This document shows, in pieces, positions 9,865 to 19,477 of a stretch of DNA of 64,000 nt. The DNA lies in assembly GCA_036245805.1 (NCBI GenBank), contig BTRK01000006.1:53313257-53377256 (forward strand), written 5' to 3'. The translations under genes were made by a program, and so were the position numbers. The stretch's first letter is position 1. Each line of letters starts with the position of its first letter. Under the pieces are notes generated by a model. The model searched no databases. It had not been told where the DNA came from and worked only from the letters and a program-made list of their open reading frames with translations. The stretch comes from Pristionchus mayeri (lineage: Eukaryota > Nematoda > Chromadorea > Rhabditida > Neodiplogasteridae).

Positions 9865-10233
9865 TTATAACTCTTCCAATTTACGCGCCACAATAACCGA
9901 TTCAAGGTTTCTATGCAGAATGAAACAGTAGATCAACAAGATAATGTTCGCCGAAGTGTTTAAAAAAGTGAAAATGTTATAGAAAATGTTTGAATGAAAA
10001 CGGACAGGCAGATTGTCGTACGATGAGTAGACAATATCGCCGTGTTTAAAAAATATAACTCTTGTAAAATTGTCATAGAGATATCCTTGAATATTTTCAA
10101 GTAGTCTCACTTGATTTTCCTTGTTGATATGGAAAAGCGCATTATGCTCAAACAAAAATGATTCTTCGTCAGTTATCCACTCCTCACTTGCCAATGCAAG
10201 ACAGCAGCCGCTTAGTAAAAGAAAAAGAATCAT
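9865..10233 (-). CDS. Secreted/type I membrane protein of the Polinton, unrecognised
   Basis: The start at 10233 (MILFLLLSGCCLALASEE) is preferred over the upstream ATG at 10384, because it begins with a textbook signal peptide. The longer reading would put 51 residues, partly encoded by the 88-bp tandem repeat, in front of it. The ectodomain is about 65 residues with one N-linked sequon (NFT), followed by a single membrane segment (NIILLIYCFILHR) and a short basic tail. It could be a virion membrane or host-interaction protein, but nothing in the sequence identifies a homologue. Confidence 0.5.
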   Translation of the reverse strand: MILFLLLSGCCLALASEEWITDEESFLFEHNALFHINKENQVRLLENIQGYLYDNFTRVIFFKHGDIVYSSYDNLPVRFHSNIFYNIFTFLNTSANIILLIYCFILHRNLESVIVARKLEEL

Positions 10234-10326
10234 GACTGTACAATTAATATAGAGTATGCATTTATAGAAAAATATTAAGCTTGATAAGATGCCATTGGAT
10301 GTATGTTTTAATTTAGAAGGCACCGC

Positions 10327-11115
10327 TAGTTGAAAGGTATGCTCAACAACGAGTTGAATGATACCAATATTGGTCAACATTTTCATAGTTGGGATTCAGA
10401 AGGCCAGACGTCATCAGTTGAAAAGTATGCTCAACAACGAGTTGAATGATACCAATATTGGACAACATTTTCATAGTTGGGATTCAGAAGGCCAGACGTC
10501 ATCAGTTGAAAAGTATGCTCAACAACGAGTTGAATGATACCAATATTGGACAACATTTTCATAGTTGGGATTCAGAAGGCCAGACGTCATCAGTTGAAAT
10601 GTATGCTCAACAACGAGTTGAATGATACCAATATTGGCCAACATTTTCATAGTTGGGATTCAGAAGGCCAGACGTCATCAGTTGAAAAGTATGCTCAACA
10701 ACGAGTTGAATGATACCAATATTGGACAACATTTTCATAGTTGGGATTCAGAAGGCCAGACGTCATCAGTTGAAATGTATGCTCAACAACGTGTTGAATG
10801 ATACCAATATTGGCCAACATTTTCATAGTTGGGATTCAGAAGGCCAGACGTCATCAGTTGAAAAGTATGCTCAACAACGAGTTGAATGATACCAATATTG
10901 GACAACATTTTCATAGTTGGGATTCAGAAGGCCAGACGTCATCAGTTGAAATGTATGCTCAACAACGAGTTGAATGATACCAATATTGGTCAACATTTTC
11001 ATAGTTGGGATTCAGAAGGCCAGACGTCATCAGTTGAAAAGTATGCTCAACAACGAGTTGAATGATACCAATATTGGCCAACATTTTCATAGTTGGGATT
11101 CAGAAGGCCAGACGC
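10327..11115. repeat. 88-bp tandem array, nine copies
   Basis: Units begin 'CAGTTGAAA' at 10415, 10503, 10591, 10679, 10767, 10855, 10943 and 11031, exactly 88 bases apart. A first, slightly divergent unit starts near 10327. Each unit contains the perfect 10-bp palindrome CCAATATTGG. Two variants (AAAAGT...GGACAAC and AAATGT...GGCCAAC) mostly alternate from the third unit on, suggesting amplification as 176-bp dimers. The leftmost unit overlaps the upstream extension of the membrane-protein frame. The array lies where a Polinton would be expected to carry more coding sequence. Confidence 0.95.
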
Positions 11116-11132
11116 GCACACTAAGAGCATCA

Positions 11133-11845
11133 ACAATGACCATAACTAACCTTTTCCGATTGTGTAGTGAAGGGAGAGTACAGTGAAAGGGAGAGTGCCC
11201 ATTGAGTTAGGAGAAGAGAGATTGGTCTGGGGATGCTTCCGCCTCCCCCTTGGAATTGTGTGACCTATCCTTTCACTCTTCTTTTTATAGCAGGGAGAAT
11301 CCGTAACTGTCTCGCACCCTCTCTTAGAGTGTTGACTCATAGGCTATGACTCAAAGGGTTTACCGTGTTCTGAAACGTGTTTTGAGAGTGAAACCTCGAC
11401 TCAGAGCTAAAAAACGAGATTTGAGAGTGAGTCATAGGTAAGATGGGCGCTTTGGTATGCATTGTGAGAGTGAAAATTTGTGAGTTGGAGTTGTTCCAAT
11501 CACTTTGACACGCTAATTCCCTGTGAGTCATAATTGTAAGAGAGATGTGAGACAAGCAGGGAATTTCCCCGCTATAAATGAAGAGTGAAAGGATAGGTCA
11601 CTCACTCCCAAGGGGGAAGCGAAAGTTTACCCAGACCAATCTCTCTTCTCCTCACTCGGCCATAGAGTTCGTAATTCGTGCCATCGTCTTTTATGTTTCC
11701 ACCCTCTCCCATCAAATGATCACTCCATGGAGTGGGCAAAATTAAGAGACAATGGCCCGAATTACGAACTCTACTCAGTGGGCACTTTCCCTTTCCACTC
11801 GTATCTTTCTTCACTAAACAATCGGAAAGGTTATTTAAAATCCTT
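11133..11845. mobile_element. Foldback element nested in the Polinton
   Basis: The two sides are inverted copies of one another: 'ctaaccttttccgattgtgtagtgaa' at about 11143 mirrors the segment at 11812-11840. The arms share further blocks, such as 'agaagagagattggtctggg' and 'gacctatcctttcactcttc'. The right arm has an extra nested palindrome (about 11663-11785, 'gagttcgtaattcg' inverted). The AT-poor loop around 11340-11555 is full of GAGAGTGA-type words. No coding motif is visible. It interrupts the 88-bp repeat family, whose last unit ends at 11115. Confidence 0.8.
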
Positions 11846-11887
11846 CTAATACTTTTTAGTATGTGTTTTTTTTGGCAAATTAAATTC

Positions 11888-11962
11888 ATCGGAAGACGTC
11901 TGGCCTTCTGAATTCATGCAATTAAAATATTGGCCAATATTGATATCTTTCAACTCAACATT
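11888..11962 (-). repeat. Inverted, diverged solo copy of the 88-bp unit
   Basis: 'gacgtctggccttctgaattc', then a double palindrome 'AATATTGGCCAATATT' and 'tttcaactcaac', is the reverse of the array unit with drift. The nested foldback therefore sits between the direct array and one inverted unit. Confidence 0.75.
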
Positions 11963-12089
11963 CTGCGTATTATGATAAAAAAAATTGTCATGATTACAAT
12001 GTTAGTCTATTTTGAAAATTTTTGAAAATTGTTTGAATTGAGGGGAATTGATTTGAAAATTGTCGAATTGATATGATTAAAAAATTTTG

Positions 12090-12295
12090 AAATGGCGGGG
12101 GAAAATATTGATTGAAGAATATTTTGAAATTTGCCCGATTAAATGCTGATTAGTTTAAACTATTGATTGGCCACAAAATCGATTAGACTACAATGCCAAC
12201 TAGACTAGAAACTACATTGGCTTTAGACTACAAAGCAGATTGGCTACTAGACTACAAACTACAAAGTGGCCCAATTGAGATATAATATAACTACT
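12090..12295 (-). repeat. Polinton right terminal inverted repeat
   Basis: Inverted counterpart of 3077-3290. The outer ~115 bases are essentially identical and the inner part has drifted. It ends CTACT at 12295, directly followed by the TCCGTG duplication. Confidence 0.9.
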
Positions 12296-12674
12296 TCCGT
12301 GTGTATAAGGTGTGCTAAAGTGAACAATGTGTGCATGCCCCTGAGCATGAACAATTAGGCAATGACAGCCACATGGAGATAATTTGATTGATGCATTAAT
12401 TGTTCAAAATGTAAATTACTCTTGTTGTCATGGTAATCGAATTTATTAAAAATTTCCTCTCCTCCAACCTCATCAAGAATGATTTTCTTTCAGTTTCTGC
12501 CCACCGAATAGTGATGTTTCCTTCCTCGGGGTCATTTGTTACTCTCCTCGTAACTAGCCACAATTTAGATAATGTTTATTGTTGGGCTAGACGACAACAA
12601 TCAATCACAACAATTGTTGATTCCCGAACCAACAACCTCCAAACCAACAACCTCCAGCAAAACAACAAAAACAA

Positions 12675-12896
12675 CTAAACAAAAAAAATCATAGCCCTGG
12701 CGTTGACTCGCCTGTCGGAATCGTACGCAGCTACAGCTCCAGCATAGATGAAAAACGCACAGTTTGATGTTATGTAAGTGCTGAATAGATCATCATCAAA
12801 TAAGAGACCTGGCAAAATCCCATGTTTTCGAGTTGGATTGTTGTTTCCATCTACCAATGAGGGCATTGTCGTGATGCTTTCCCCAATATATTCTAT
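12675..12896 (-). CDS. Possible exon of an unrecognised gene
   Basis: A leftward frame encodes RIEYIGESITT...PTRKHGILPGLLFDDD and AGAVAAYDSDRR before a stop at 12675. The final motif recurs on the same strand at about 13265-13330 (TGAVAAQDSDWR), so two diverged copies of an exon are present. Conserved Asp, Ser and Arg positions between the copies suggest past coding constraint. I do not recognise the protein and cannot define splice sites with confidence. Confidence 0.3.
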   Translation of the reverse strand: MEYIGESITTMPSLVDGNNNPTRKHGILPGLLFDDDLFSTYITSNCAFFIYAGAVAAYDSDRRVNARAMIFFV

Positions 12897-13591
12897 TCTG
12901 ATTTTTAAATCATCACAATGGATTGATATACCTCCCGGCTATGAAGCTGTATGCTTACATGGTTCAGTTATTTGAAATAATGAACAAGTTTCCCCAAAAA
13001 AATCACAGAATAATTCTCTGCCAAACCATGGTATGAAAGTCTAGTACAAAGACAAGAAATGATTCATTTCAGTGTATTTATTGTGTTCATGTGTTGCTTG
13101 TTCACTAATTTCTCGCTTGAGTGGACTTTCTCTGGACCATTCATGGTAATCCAATTGGCTCAAGAGTGCCCCCCCCCCTCCTTCCTTTTTAAAGACCGTA
13201 TCTTTCGAAACTCCCGCCCTCTTCGTGCTAATGTTTCACTCCCAAATAATCTTCTTTGTCATTCTTTCCTCATTAATGCTGATTCGCCAGTCGGAATCCT
13301 GTGCGGCAACAGCTCCCGTTGAGATGCCAAATCCAAATAGTAAGTGTACAAATCTGACTTGCAAATTGTTGCATCAATTATTAATATGATAGAGAATGGC
13401 AGTTAACAAATCGAATCTACTCATTTGGTGTATGGAAATAAATTTGATGCTAATGGATTTTTGATTTGTTATGACTGAAATATCATTCTCAAAGGTTACT
13501 TCTACGGGCATGACTGTATGGTAAACTTGATTGCAGATTGAACGACTGGCGATTCCAAAAATCGTTTTTACATGCATCAAAGTGTTTACAG

Positions 13592-14300
13592 ATTGCAGGA
13601 CATGCGCACAGAACCTGATCATGGTCACGCAATTGCGAGTAGGATCCATTCCCTTCGAGAGCGACATGACGGACGAGACTGGAATGTGCCATGTACGCAC
13701 TTTCGTCTGCGTGGGACCAAACGCAAATATCGAAGTGAGAATGGTTTCTAGCCTTAATATACATCATATAGGTCAGTTGCACCATTCAAAAAATGTATTT
13801 CTGTAAACATTTATGTCGGATATTATATGATATAATTTTGTCTGTATGATCAAGGTTTAGCTAAAAATTTACAACTGCATACCAAAAATATAGAGTGGTA
13901 TGGAATCTCGTAAAATCGTAAAATCGTCCTCTGTAGTTGAACGGCGGGGTCGGCGTGATTACGGACGACGTGGATGGTGCAGTGGACGACAGGTATATTG
14001 CCAAATATCCAAAAGTCCAAAAGTATCCAAAATCCAAATCTATCTAAAACCAAAATACATCCAAAACTATCCAAAAGTGTGTTTAATAATCTAATCCACC
14101 ACTCTATTGATGAGAGAGCGAATGAAATGAATGTGTAATGGAAGATTTGCTTCATACACTAATATTTTAATAGTTGCTTTTGAAAGTCTAACGACAGGGC
14201 GAATCTGCGAGTGACGTGCAACGCGGCTGGCACTGCATGGGAGGCAGCCAACGGAGATGCCATCACGCAAGTGGAGTGCTCAGTCGGAGTCATCGGATGA
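13592..14300 (+). CDS. Nematode C6-type cysteine-rich (probably secreted) protein, three exons seen
   Basis: Exons 13592-13734, 13937-13992 and 14198-14300 join in phase with GT/AG sites. The first carries DCRTCAQNLI, then CHVRTFVCVGPNA. The second gives LNGGVGVITDD. The third gives LRVTCNAAGTAWEA and TQVECSVGVIG before the TGA. The spacing of C-x2-C, single cysteines and a final C...W...C is that of the nematode C6 domain, a family of secreted proteins with no known biochemical role. The beginning is not certain: a hydrophobic, signal-like exon starting at 13059 (MIHFSVFIVFMCCLF) lies upstream in the right orientation and could be exon 1. The family call rests on the cysteine pattern from memory. 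Confidence 0.6.
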
Positions 14301-14723
14301 TTGTGCACTTTTGAATTGTTCTTCACTTAATTAGTCTGCTATCCCTCGTGGATTAAGCTCACCAGAGCTTAATTAGTATGCGAAATAATTGCGTGAAGGT
14401 TTTCTAAAAATATTATTTAATTGTGTTGTTGGAGGTGTCCCATTTATTCCAGGAGATACATGCGTACTTCCTTATGTCAAGGGCTTACAAGTTAATAAAG
14501 TTTGGGGAATATTATTCGATAATGGTGTGCAAAAGACCACACTCAGTGGGCAAGTTGCCAATACTACAAATCAAGAACATCATGATCTTCATTGTTGATC
14601 CGAACACGGTAAACATCACAATTTAAACATTTATACTTACATTTCTTTCAAATATTGCGTACATGTTGTCACTCTAGCCAGCCAGACAATTGTAAGAATT
14701 CGATATTATACCAATGTTATTTT

Positions 14724-17700
14724 TCACAAGAATATATCCTTGATTGCAGCATAATGATCGAAAACAGTAGTGTGCATTCGAAAATATGCATCAAAGAGCG
14801 CGCCACATTCCTGAAAAAAAATAGAAAATTTAATTTGGCAAAAACACTGACCCGAATGCAATGATTGATCGTCATCAGGTTGCCCAATCGCAACGAGAAA
14901 TCGTCCAGACCCATCTCTTCCTTGTAGTATCTCTGCAGATCAAGGAGCACCTCACTGTGCAATTCATCAAAAACCGAGATTGCTTCCGCTTCAATTGAGG
15001 TATCTGAAAAAAAATGTTGTACGCAAACCTAAAACCACGGTTGAATGATCCAACGACACTCAGAAAACATATTTGTAGCCCACCGATTTCACACAGAGCA
15101 AATGCTAGGAGGGCGTATAGCTCCGTGTTTGATATTTGAGCTTTCTTAAAGATCGGGGTGATGACTGCTAAGTGGTTGAGCATGTAGGCACGACCCGATC
15201 TGCAAATTATTGAGTTTTTAGGATTTGAGGATTTACTAATTATAATTCTTTTCGGAAGATAAATCTCACAACTTCAACTGCATTCGAGTAATTGTGCACT
15301 AACATTTATAGGCTTATCACGCGTGTCGCGTAAAAATCGAATAGATCTGTTGAGCGGCTGGTACATTTTCTGACCCCCGGATCTATGAGCGGTTTTAAAT
15401 AGCCCATATGGTCCCTCAACAGGAACCATCAAGTTTTGTTCCATATCTTCATCCTCGACGATGTGAGACGACGTCAAAGTCGACGGCTATCGAAATCTGC
15501 CGACTTTGGAGCCACTTTACTCAGCCCACAGGGGGTCTTATGGCCGGATTTAAAAAGCGAATCTGCTCCAAATTCCCTGGAGAATAAGCCTATGTTAATT
15601 GTTCATCGATACGATTATTAGTATTTTCACAAATCGATTAAAATTATTGATTTTCACCACAATTTCCAACCAGAAATTTTTTTAGCTCATTCGATAGAGC
15701 TCGAAAAGACGAATCGAACGGTATGCTAAACCCATATGCAACTCGTGCACTAAAGATGTCAAAAATGCGAAATTCCATTCCCCCGAACTGTGTTTGACTC
15801 TCTGGCAGGTAGTCCCTTCCTTTGATCTACCCTCGAGTCTCGCCCGTTATTTCTGATTTCACTTGTTTTTTTGACAGATAATGATTGTCTCGATTGGTGT
15901 TAATGAAATTACAACCTACTTTCAAGATTGTTTCTTTTTTTAAAATTGAATATTATTAGATTTTTTTGAAGATCTTTATTTTAAGTGATTATTTTAGCAA
16001 TTTTTTTCCTATGCTTACAGTAAACATCATCGTGTTTGTTCATTTGAAGAATCTTGACGTCTTCACCTACTATTCCATTCTCTTAAACATCGCATAAGAA
16101 AGTTCTGAATAATGAGCGTTTTTTTTGGTTGCGACTCATTTTATTTTTCGGAATGCATGTCAATTGCATTCGTGTCTTCTATTTCCGTGTCATACATTAC
16201 TGTCTATCCACTTCATAATTTATTAATTTCTCCGTTGTATAAATATGCTCGTCAATCGATGAGTATCACACGTTTCTCTATTTTCTCATTTTTTCCACCT
16301 CTGATCCGAATCCCGATAAAGATCTCTCAGCCACTGTCAATCGCCCGTTCAAATGTTTGTGTTGTATTTTCTATTCCTTTGAGTTTTCTGGCTTGATATC
16401 GGTTTTGTTCCATATTCGTCCAGATGCTCTTGGAGTTGCCACTGTTTCTTCTGCTGTGCTCTTCATTCTCTAACGGCCACATTCCAACATTCTTTCTGGA
16501 AATATATTCTGGAAATAGTCGACAAAGGAGGAGAAGCGAGTGGCAAGCCCTTCTGGAATAATCTCAATTCAAGAGAAAAGGAGAAGAAGGCTGATGCGGA
16601 GGATAAGGAGCAAGTCGATGATTCAGTACGTGTAAACATAGGAATAGCTATCGTATTATTTATTTAGGACATGCTTCACTGCTCTACGGTTGGATGTACT
16701 AAGTCTTACCAGACAACTCGATGGCTCATTGAGCATGAGATCAAGGGCAAGCATCAGTTCGAAGTGAAGAAACAGTCGATGACTGATCGGGCCATCGACA
16801 TATTCAATGATCTCAGCAAGACGAGGGAAGCTGCGAGGATTGCAGTGACGGAGCAAGTTGAAGCTGTGAGAGAGAAGCAAGGACCGAAACAGGGTTTGCC
16901 CTAGTACAATGAATATAATTTCTTTAGAATATTCAGAGCATAACAGGGGATGGGCATTGAAGTCGTCGGGAACCAATCGAGGAATTGATCAGAAGGCGAA
17001 GGAACTGGCCGAGAAGTACTTCCAGAAGCAGAGATCACTTGTTCCTGCGAGACGAGCGGATGCATCTTTTATGAGAAAGCAGCTGGAGGATGCGAAGGAC
17101 CCTTCGGATCGTACTGGACAGCGGTACCTTCTCGCATTCGAAAAGATTCCCAGCGAGAAGCAACTCACCGCCCTCTTCTTACGATTGGAGCGATTGGAGC
17201 GAATTGCAAGTAAGGACCAGTTCATGTTTTAATGCATTCGATAATTTGAGAACCGAAAGGAAGTGCGGTGAAGAAGACGAGGACTTCAACGACTTCGATG
17301 GACAACAAGAATAGGAGGATCACGAGGTCGAAGTCAAGTGTGGCCTCTACGAGTGGATCAAAGAGGAAGATGAAGGTAGTGGAGTCGTCGGAATCTGAGA
17401 TGGACGACGACGTTTTCGAAGAGGAAATGAATGAAGACGAGCATGATGATGAAATAGAACGAGAACATGAGGAGGATTTCATTAATAGGATAATTGAGGA
17501 AGAATCCGCCGAAATTTTCATGTGAATCCCCGTATCATCTTTCAACATGGAATTATTATTTATGGTGTAAGCAATATATCCTTTGTCATTTTAACGATAA
17601 CTTGGTCTACAATCACAGTTTTTATGAAACAGCAGTAAAATCGATCACAAGTGCGAGACTCGAGGGTTGATCAAAGGAAGGGACTCCCTGCCAGAGGGTC

Positions 17701-19373
17701 AAACACAGTTCGGGGGAATCGAATTTCGCATTTTTGACACCTTTAGTGCACGAGTTGCATATGGGTTTAGCATACCGTTCGATTCGTCTTTTCGAGCTCT
17801 ATCGAATGAGCTAAAAAATTTCTGGTTGGAAATTGTGGTGAAAATCAATAATTTTAATCGATTTGTGAAAATACTAATAATCGTATCGATGAACAATTAA
17901 CATAGGCTTATTCTCCAGGGAATTTGGAGCAGATTCGCTTTTTAAAACGGGCCATAAGACCCCCTGTGGGCTGAGTAAAGTGGCTCCAAAGCCGGCAGAT
18001 TTCGATAGCCCTCTACTTTGACGTCGTCTCACATCGTCGAGGATGAAGATATGGAACAAAACTTAATGGTTCCTGTTGAGGGACCATATGGGCTATTCAG
18101 AATTGCCCAGATCCAAATTTCGACTTTTCCAATGTACCAGGGATTATTCGAATCTTAGGCGACACGCGTGTTATGAAGAATATCGAATGCTATTCCAATT
18201 TTGTTTGCAAATATTGGCACTAGGTCGAATGAGAACTATGACGTCATACCGCCTTTGATAGATCAAAGGCGGCATGACGTCATAGTTCTCATCCGGTGTA
18301 GTGCCCAAATATTACACCCACTCTTTCATCAGCTCCCGATGGTCTCCTCCTTCATCCTCACTGAGACACTGGTCATCATCATCCATATCGACTACCGTCA
18401 GCACCGATTCCATGATACTTGAATGTATCGTATATTTCAAAAATATTTCGCTTTTAATGTAGTTATTTGGTTAAAGCAATATTTAAATGGGAGGAAAGTG
18501 TCGTCTTACTATTGCGCATGATCTCCCCATAGTTGTCGAGTTCTGTAGTGGAAATCAATAAAATTGAACTTTTGAATGTATCCGTTGAATATTTTATCCT
18601 GTAATTTTAAAATTTGTGTTATAAAATTATTCGGAAATTACTCATGATCACAATAGCCATTTCTAATATCGAGTTTGGATCGGATTCACGAACTAATTGA
18701 ATCATATAGTTTGTCGTTGTAATTCAAAATTAGTCATGAAAAATATCGTAATTCTCACTTTTTCATGCTTGCTCAGTCTCGTCAATGAAGGGTATGCTTC
18801 GTGGATGAAAATGCGTGTTTCCGCGTAGCAAATATGAAATGTCTGTAACGGAGTATTCCCGTCGGCCAAGTAGAGGGTCTGCAACAACTATACATTGTGT
18901 ATCATTGATTTAGCATATTTCGAACTCATAACAAATAGTATATCGTCTGTGCGTACCTCAGTCGGATGCTGGATGATCTTTCGGTCATCGATTGACTCGA
19001 GTAACTTCCACTCTTGCGACCGCCGACGCTCAACCGATGCACTGGAATTATAATAAGAGTAGAATTCCTGTACAACAACGATGATATGTCAGCCTCTAAA
19101 GCTATCTCTGTCTCTCTGTTTCTTGATATTGGGCTGAGCAAACTGGTAACGTATTGAATTCGATCTTCACAAAAACCAACGCTGTTTACTGAACGAATTG
19201 TTTTTTTTTTCAAATTTCGATAGACTAAATATCACAGCCTAAAAAAGTAGGAAGTTTACTTGTACGCTATGTCGATGCGCCGTAGAATTCCGTCGGGTTC
19301 TCGTTGGTTCATGATCGTTTTATCCACACGGCAGTTGTTGTGGGCATTCTGGAGATCGAATGATATCTTAGAT
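14724..19373 (-). CDS. Nuclear hormone receptor-like gene A (ligand-binding domain part), minus strand
   Basis: Several exons read leftward. 19260-19373 (GILRRIDIAY hinge), 18957-19041 (SVERRRSQEWKLLESIDD) and 18759-18878 (AETRIFIHEAYPSLTRLS) join in phase. Further pieces near 18643-18709, 18510-18550 and 18319-18416 are less sure. 15084-15199 (YMLNHLAVITPIF...ELYALLAFALCEI), 14852-15003 (ELHSEVLLDLQRYY...RLGNLMTIN) and 14724-14810 (CGALFDAYF) complete a nematode-type ligand-binding domain. 'EF/EL-A-LL' and 'Y-Y...RLG-L' are the helix 7 and helix 10 landmarks. I find no zinc-finger DNA-binding domain for this gene; it may be lost or lie in receptor B upstream. A 2.9-kb transposon (15300-18215) sits inside one intron. 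These receptors act as ligand-regulated transcription factors in the nucleus. Confidence 0.6.
15300..15835 (+). repeat. Left long terminal inverted repeat of the C2H2/GWAL element
   Basis: Inverted match to 17650-18215. The open frame across it and its mirror (15436-15621 / 17874-18059) exists only because the arms are copies; it has no family features. Confidence 0.8.
16519..17525 (+). CDS. C2H2 finger plus 'GWAL' domain protein, four exons, inside a long-TIR element
   Basis: Exons 16519-16625, 16668-16893, 16928-17209 and 17260-17525 join with matching phases and GT/AG borders. Exon 2 encodes a single finger, CSTVGC...RWLIEHEIKGKH (C-x4-C...H-x5-H), followed by a helical stretch (SMTDRAIDIFNDLSK). 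Exon 3 begins NRGWALKSSG and continues with a helical domain ending LTALFLRLERLE. Exon 4 is basic (KNRRITRSKS), then strongly acidic (DDDVFEEEMNEDEHDD). I recall the same order, an odd C2H2 unit with 'H-x-x-G-x-H', a 'GWALK' domain and an FSRL-like end, in lineage-expanded invertebrate proteins of unknown function. The 5' end is not defined; an exon upstream of 16519 is likely. It is probably nuclear and DNA-binding. A transposase accessory role is inference from its place between long inverted repeats. Confidence 0.7.
17650..18215 (-). repeat. Right long terminal inverted repeat of the C2H2/GWAL element
   Basis: Inverted match to 15300-15835, beginning near 'cacaagtgcgagactcgagg' and running into the hairpin at 18210. 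Confidence 0.8.
18210..18311. repeat. Near-perfect hairpin at the right edge of the long-TIR element
   Basis: Arms of about 50 bases (18210-18258 and 18261-18311) contain 'gagaactatgacgtcat' and 'cgcctttgat' inverted around a 2-3 base loop. Outer parts pair through 'aatattggcacta / tagtgcccaaatatt' with a few mismatches. Confidence 0.85.
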
Positions 19374-19477
19374 CTGACAATTGAATATGTGCGTTCCTAA
19401 CTATCTAAATTGCATATTTCACATATTGCATTTGACCGTATTTTTTAAATGTACTGATTAGCTTGGACTTATGTCTT

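Larger units (their letters stand above)
3077..12295. mobile_element. Polinton/Maverick, 9.2 kb, polymerase-less
   Basis: The element begins AGTAGTTATATT and ends AATATAACTACT, giving the 5'-AG...CT-3' termini and inverted ends typical of Polintons. It is flanked on both sides by the same six bases, TCCGTG (3071-3076 and 12296-12301), which is the 6-bp target duplication known for this class. Inside, the morphogenetic set is present: packaging ATPase, penton, pVI-like protein, double-jelly-roll capsid protein, retroviral-type integrase and adenoviral-type protease. At 9.2 kb it is well short of the usual 15-20 kb, and no protein-primed DNA polymerase B motif is visible. The place where that gene could lie holds tandem repeats and a nested foldback. 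Most genes carry a single frame break, so this copy is probably non-autonomous or decaying, although scattered assembly indels would look the same. The transcription plan is ATPase leftward; penton, pVI-like and capsid rightward; integrase through the membrane protein leftward. Confidence 0.95.
15300..18215. mobile_element. Long-TIR DNA element carrying a spliced C2H2/'GWAL' gene
   Basis: About 540 bases at each end are inverted copies: 15300-15835 mirrors 17650-18215. Shared blocks include 'gcccatatggtccctcaaca', 'gttccatatcttcatcctcg' and 'cacagggggtcttatgg'. The arms are about 90% alike by eye, with a divergent ~70-base patch near the outer ends. The interior (15835-17650) holds one spliced gene on the + strand. 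It sits within an intron of receptor A. No classical DDE transposase is visible, so it is either non-autonomous or belongs to a superfamily whose enzyme I do not recognise. The gene has a relative at 61.3-62.4 kb. Confidence 0.75.

Noticed and set aside
10327..11115. CRISPR-like array
   Set aside because: The whole 88-bp unit is repeated; there are no unique spacers, and the context is eukaryotic.
15436..15621. 61-residue protein repeated in inverted orientation at 17874-18059
   Set aside because: The two frames are the two arms of the long inverted repeat; no protein features.
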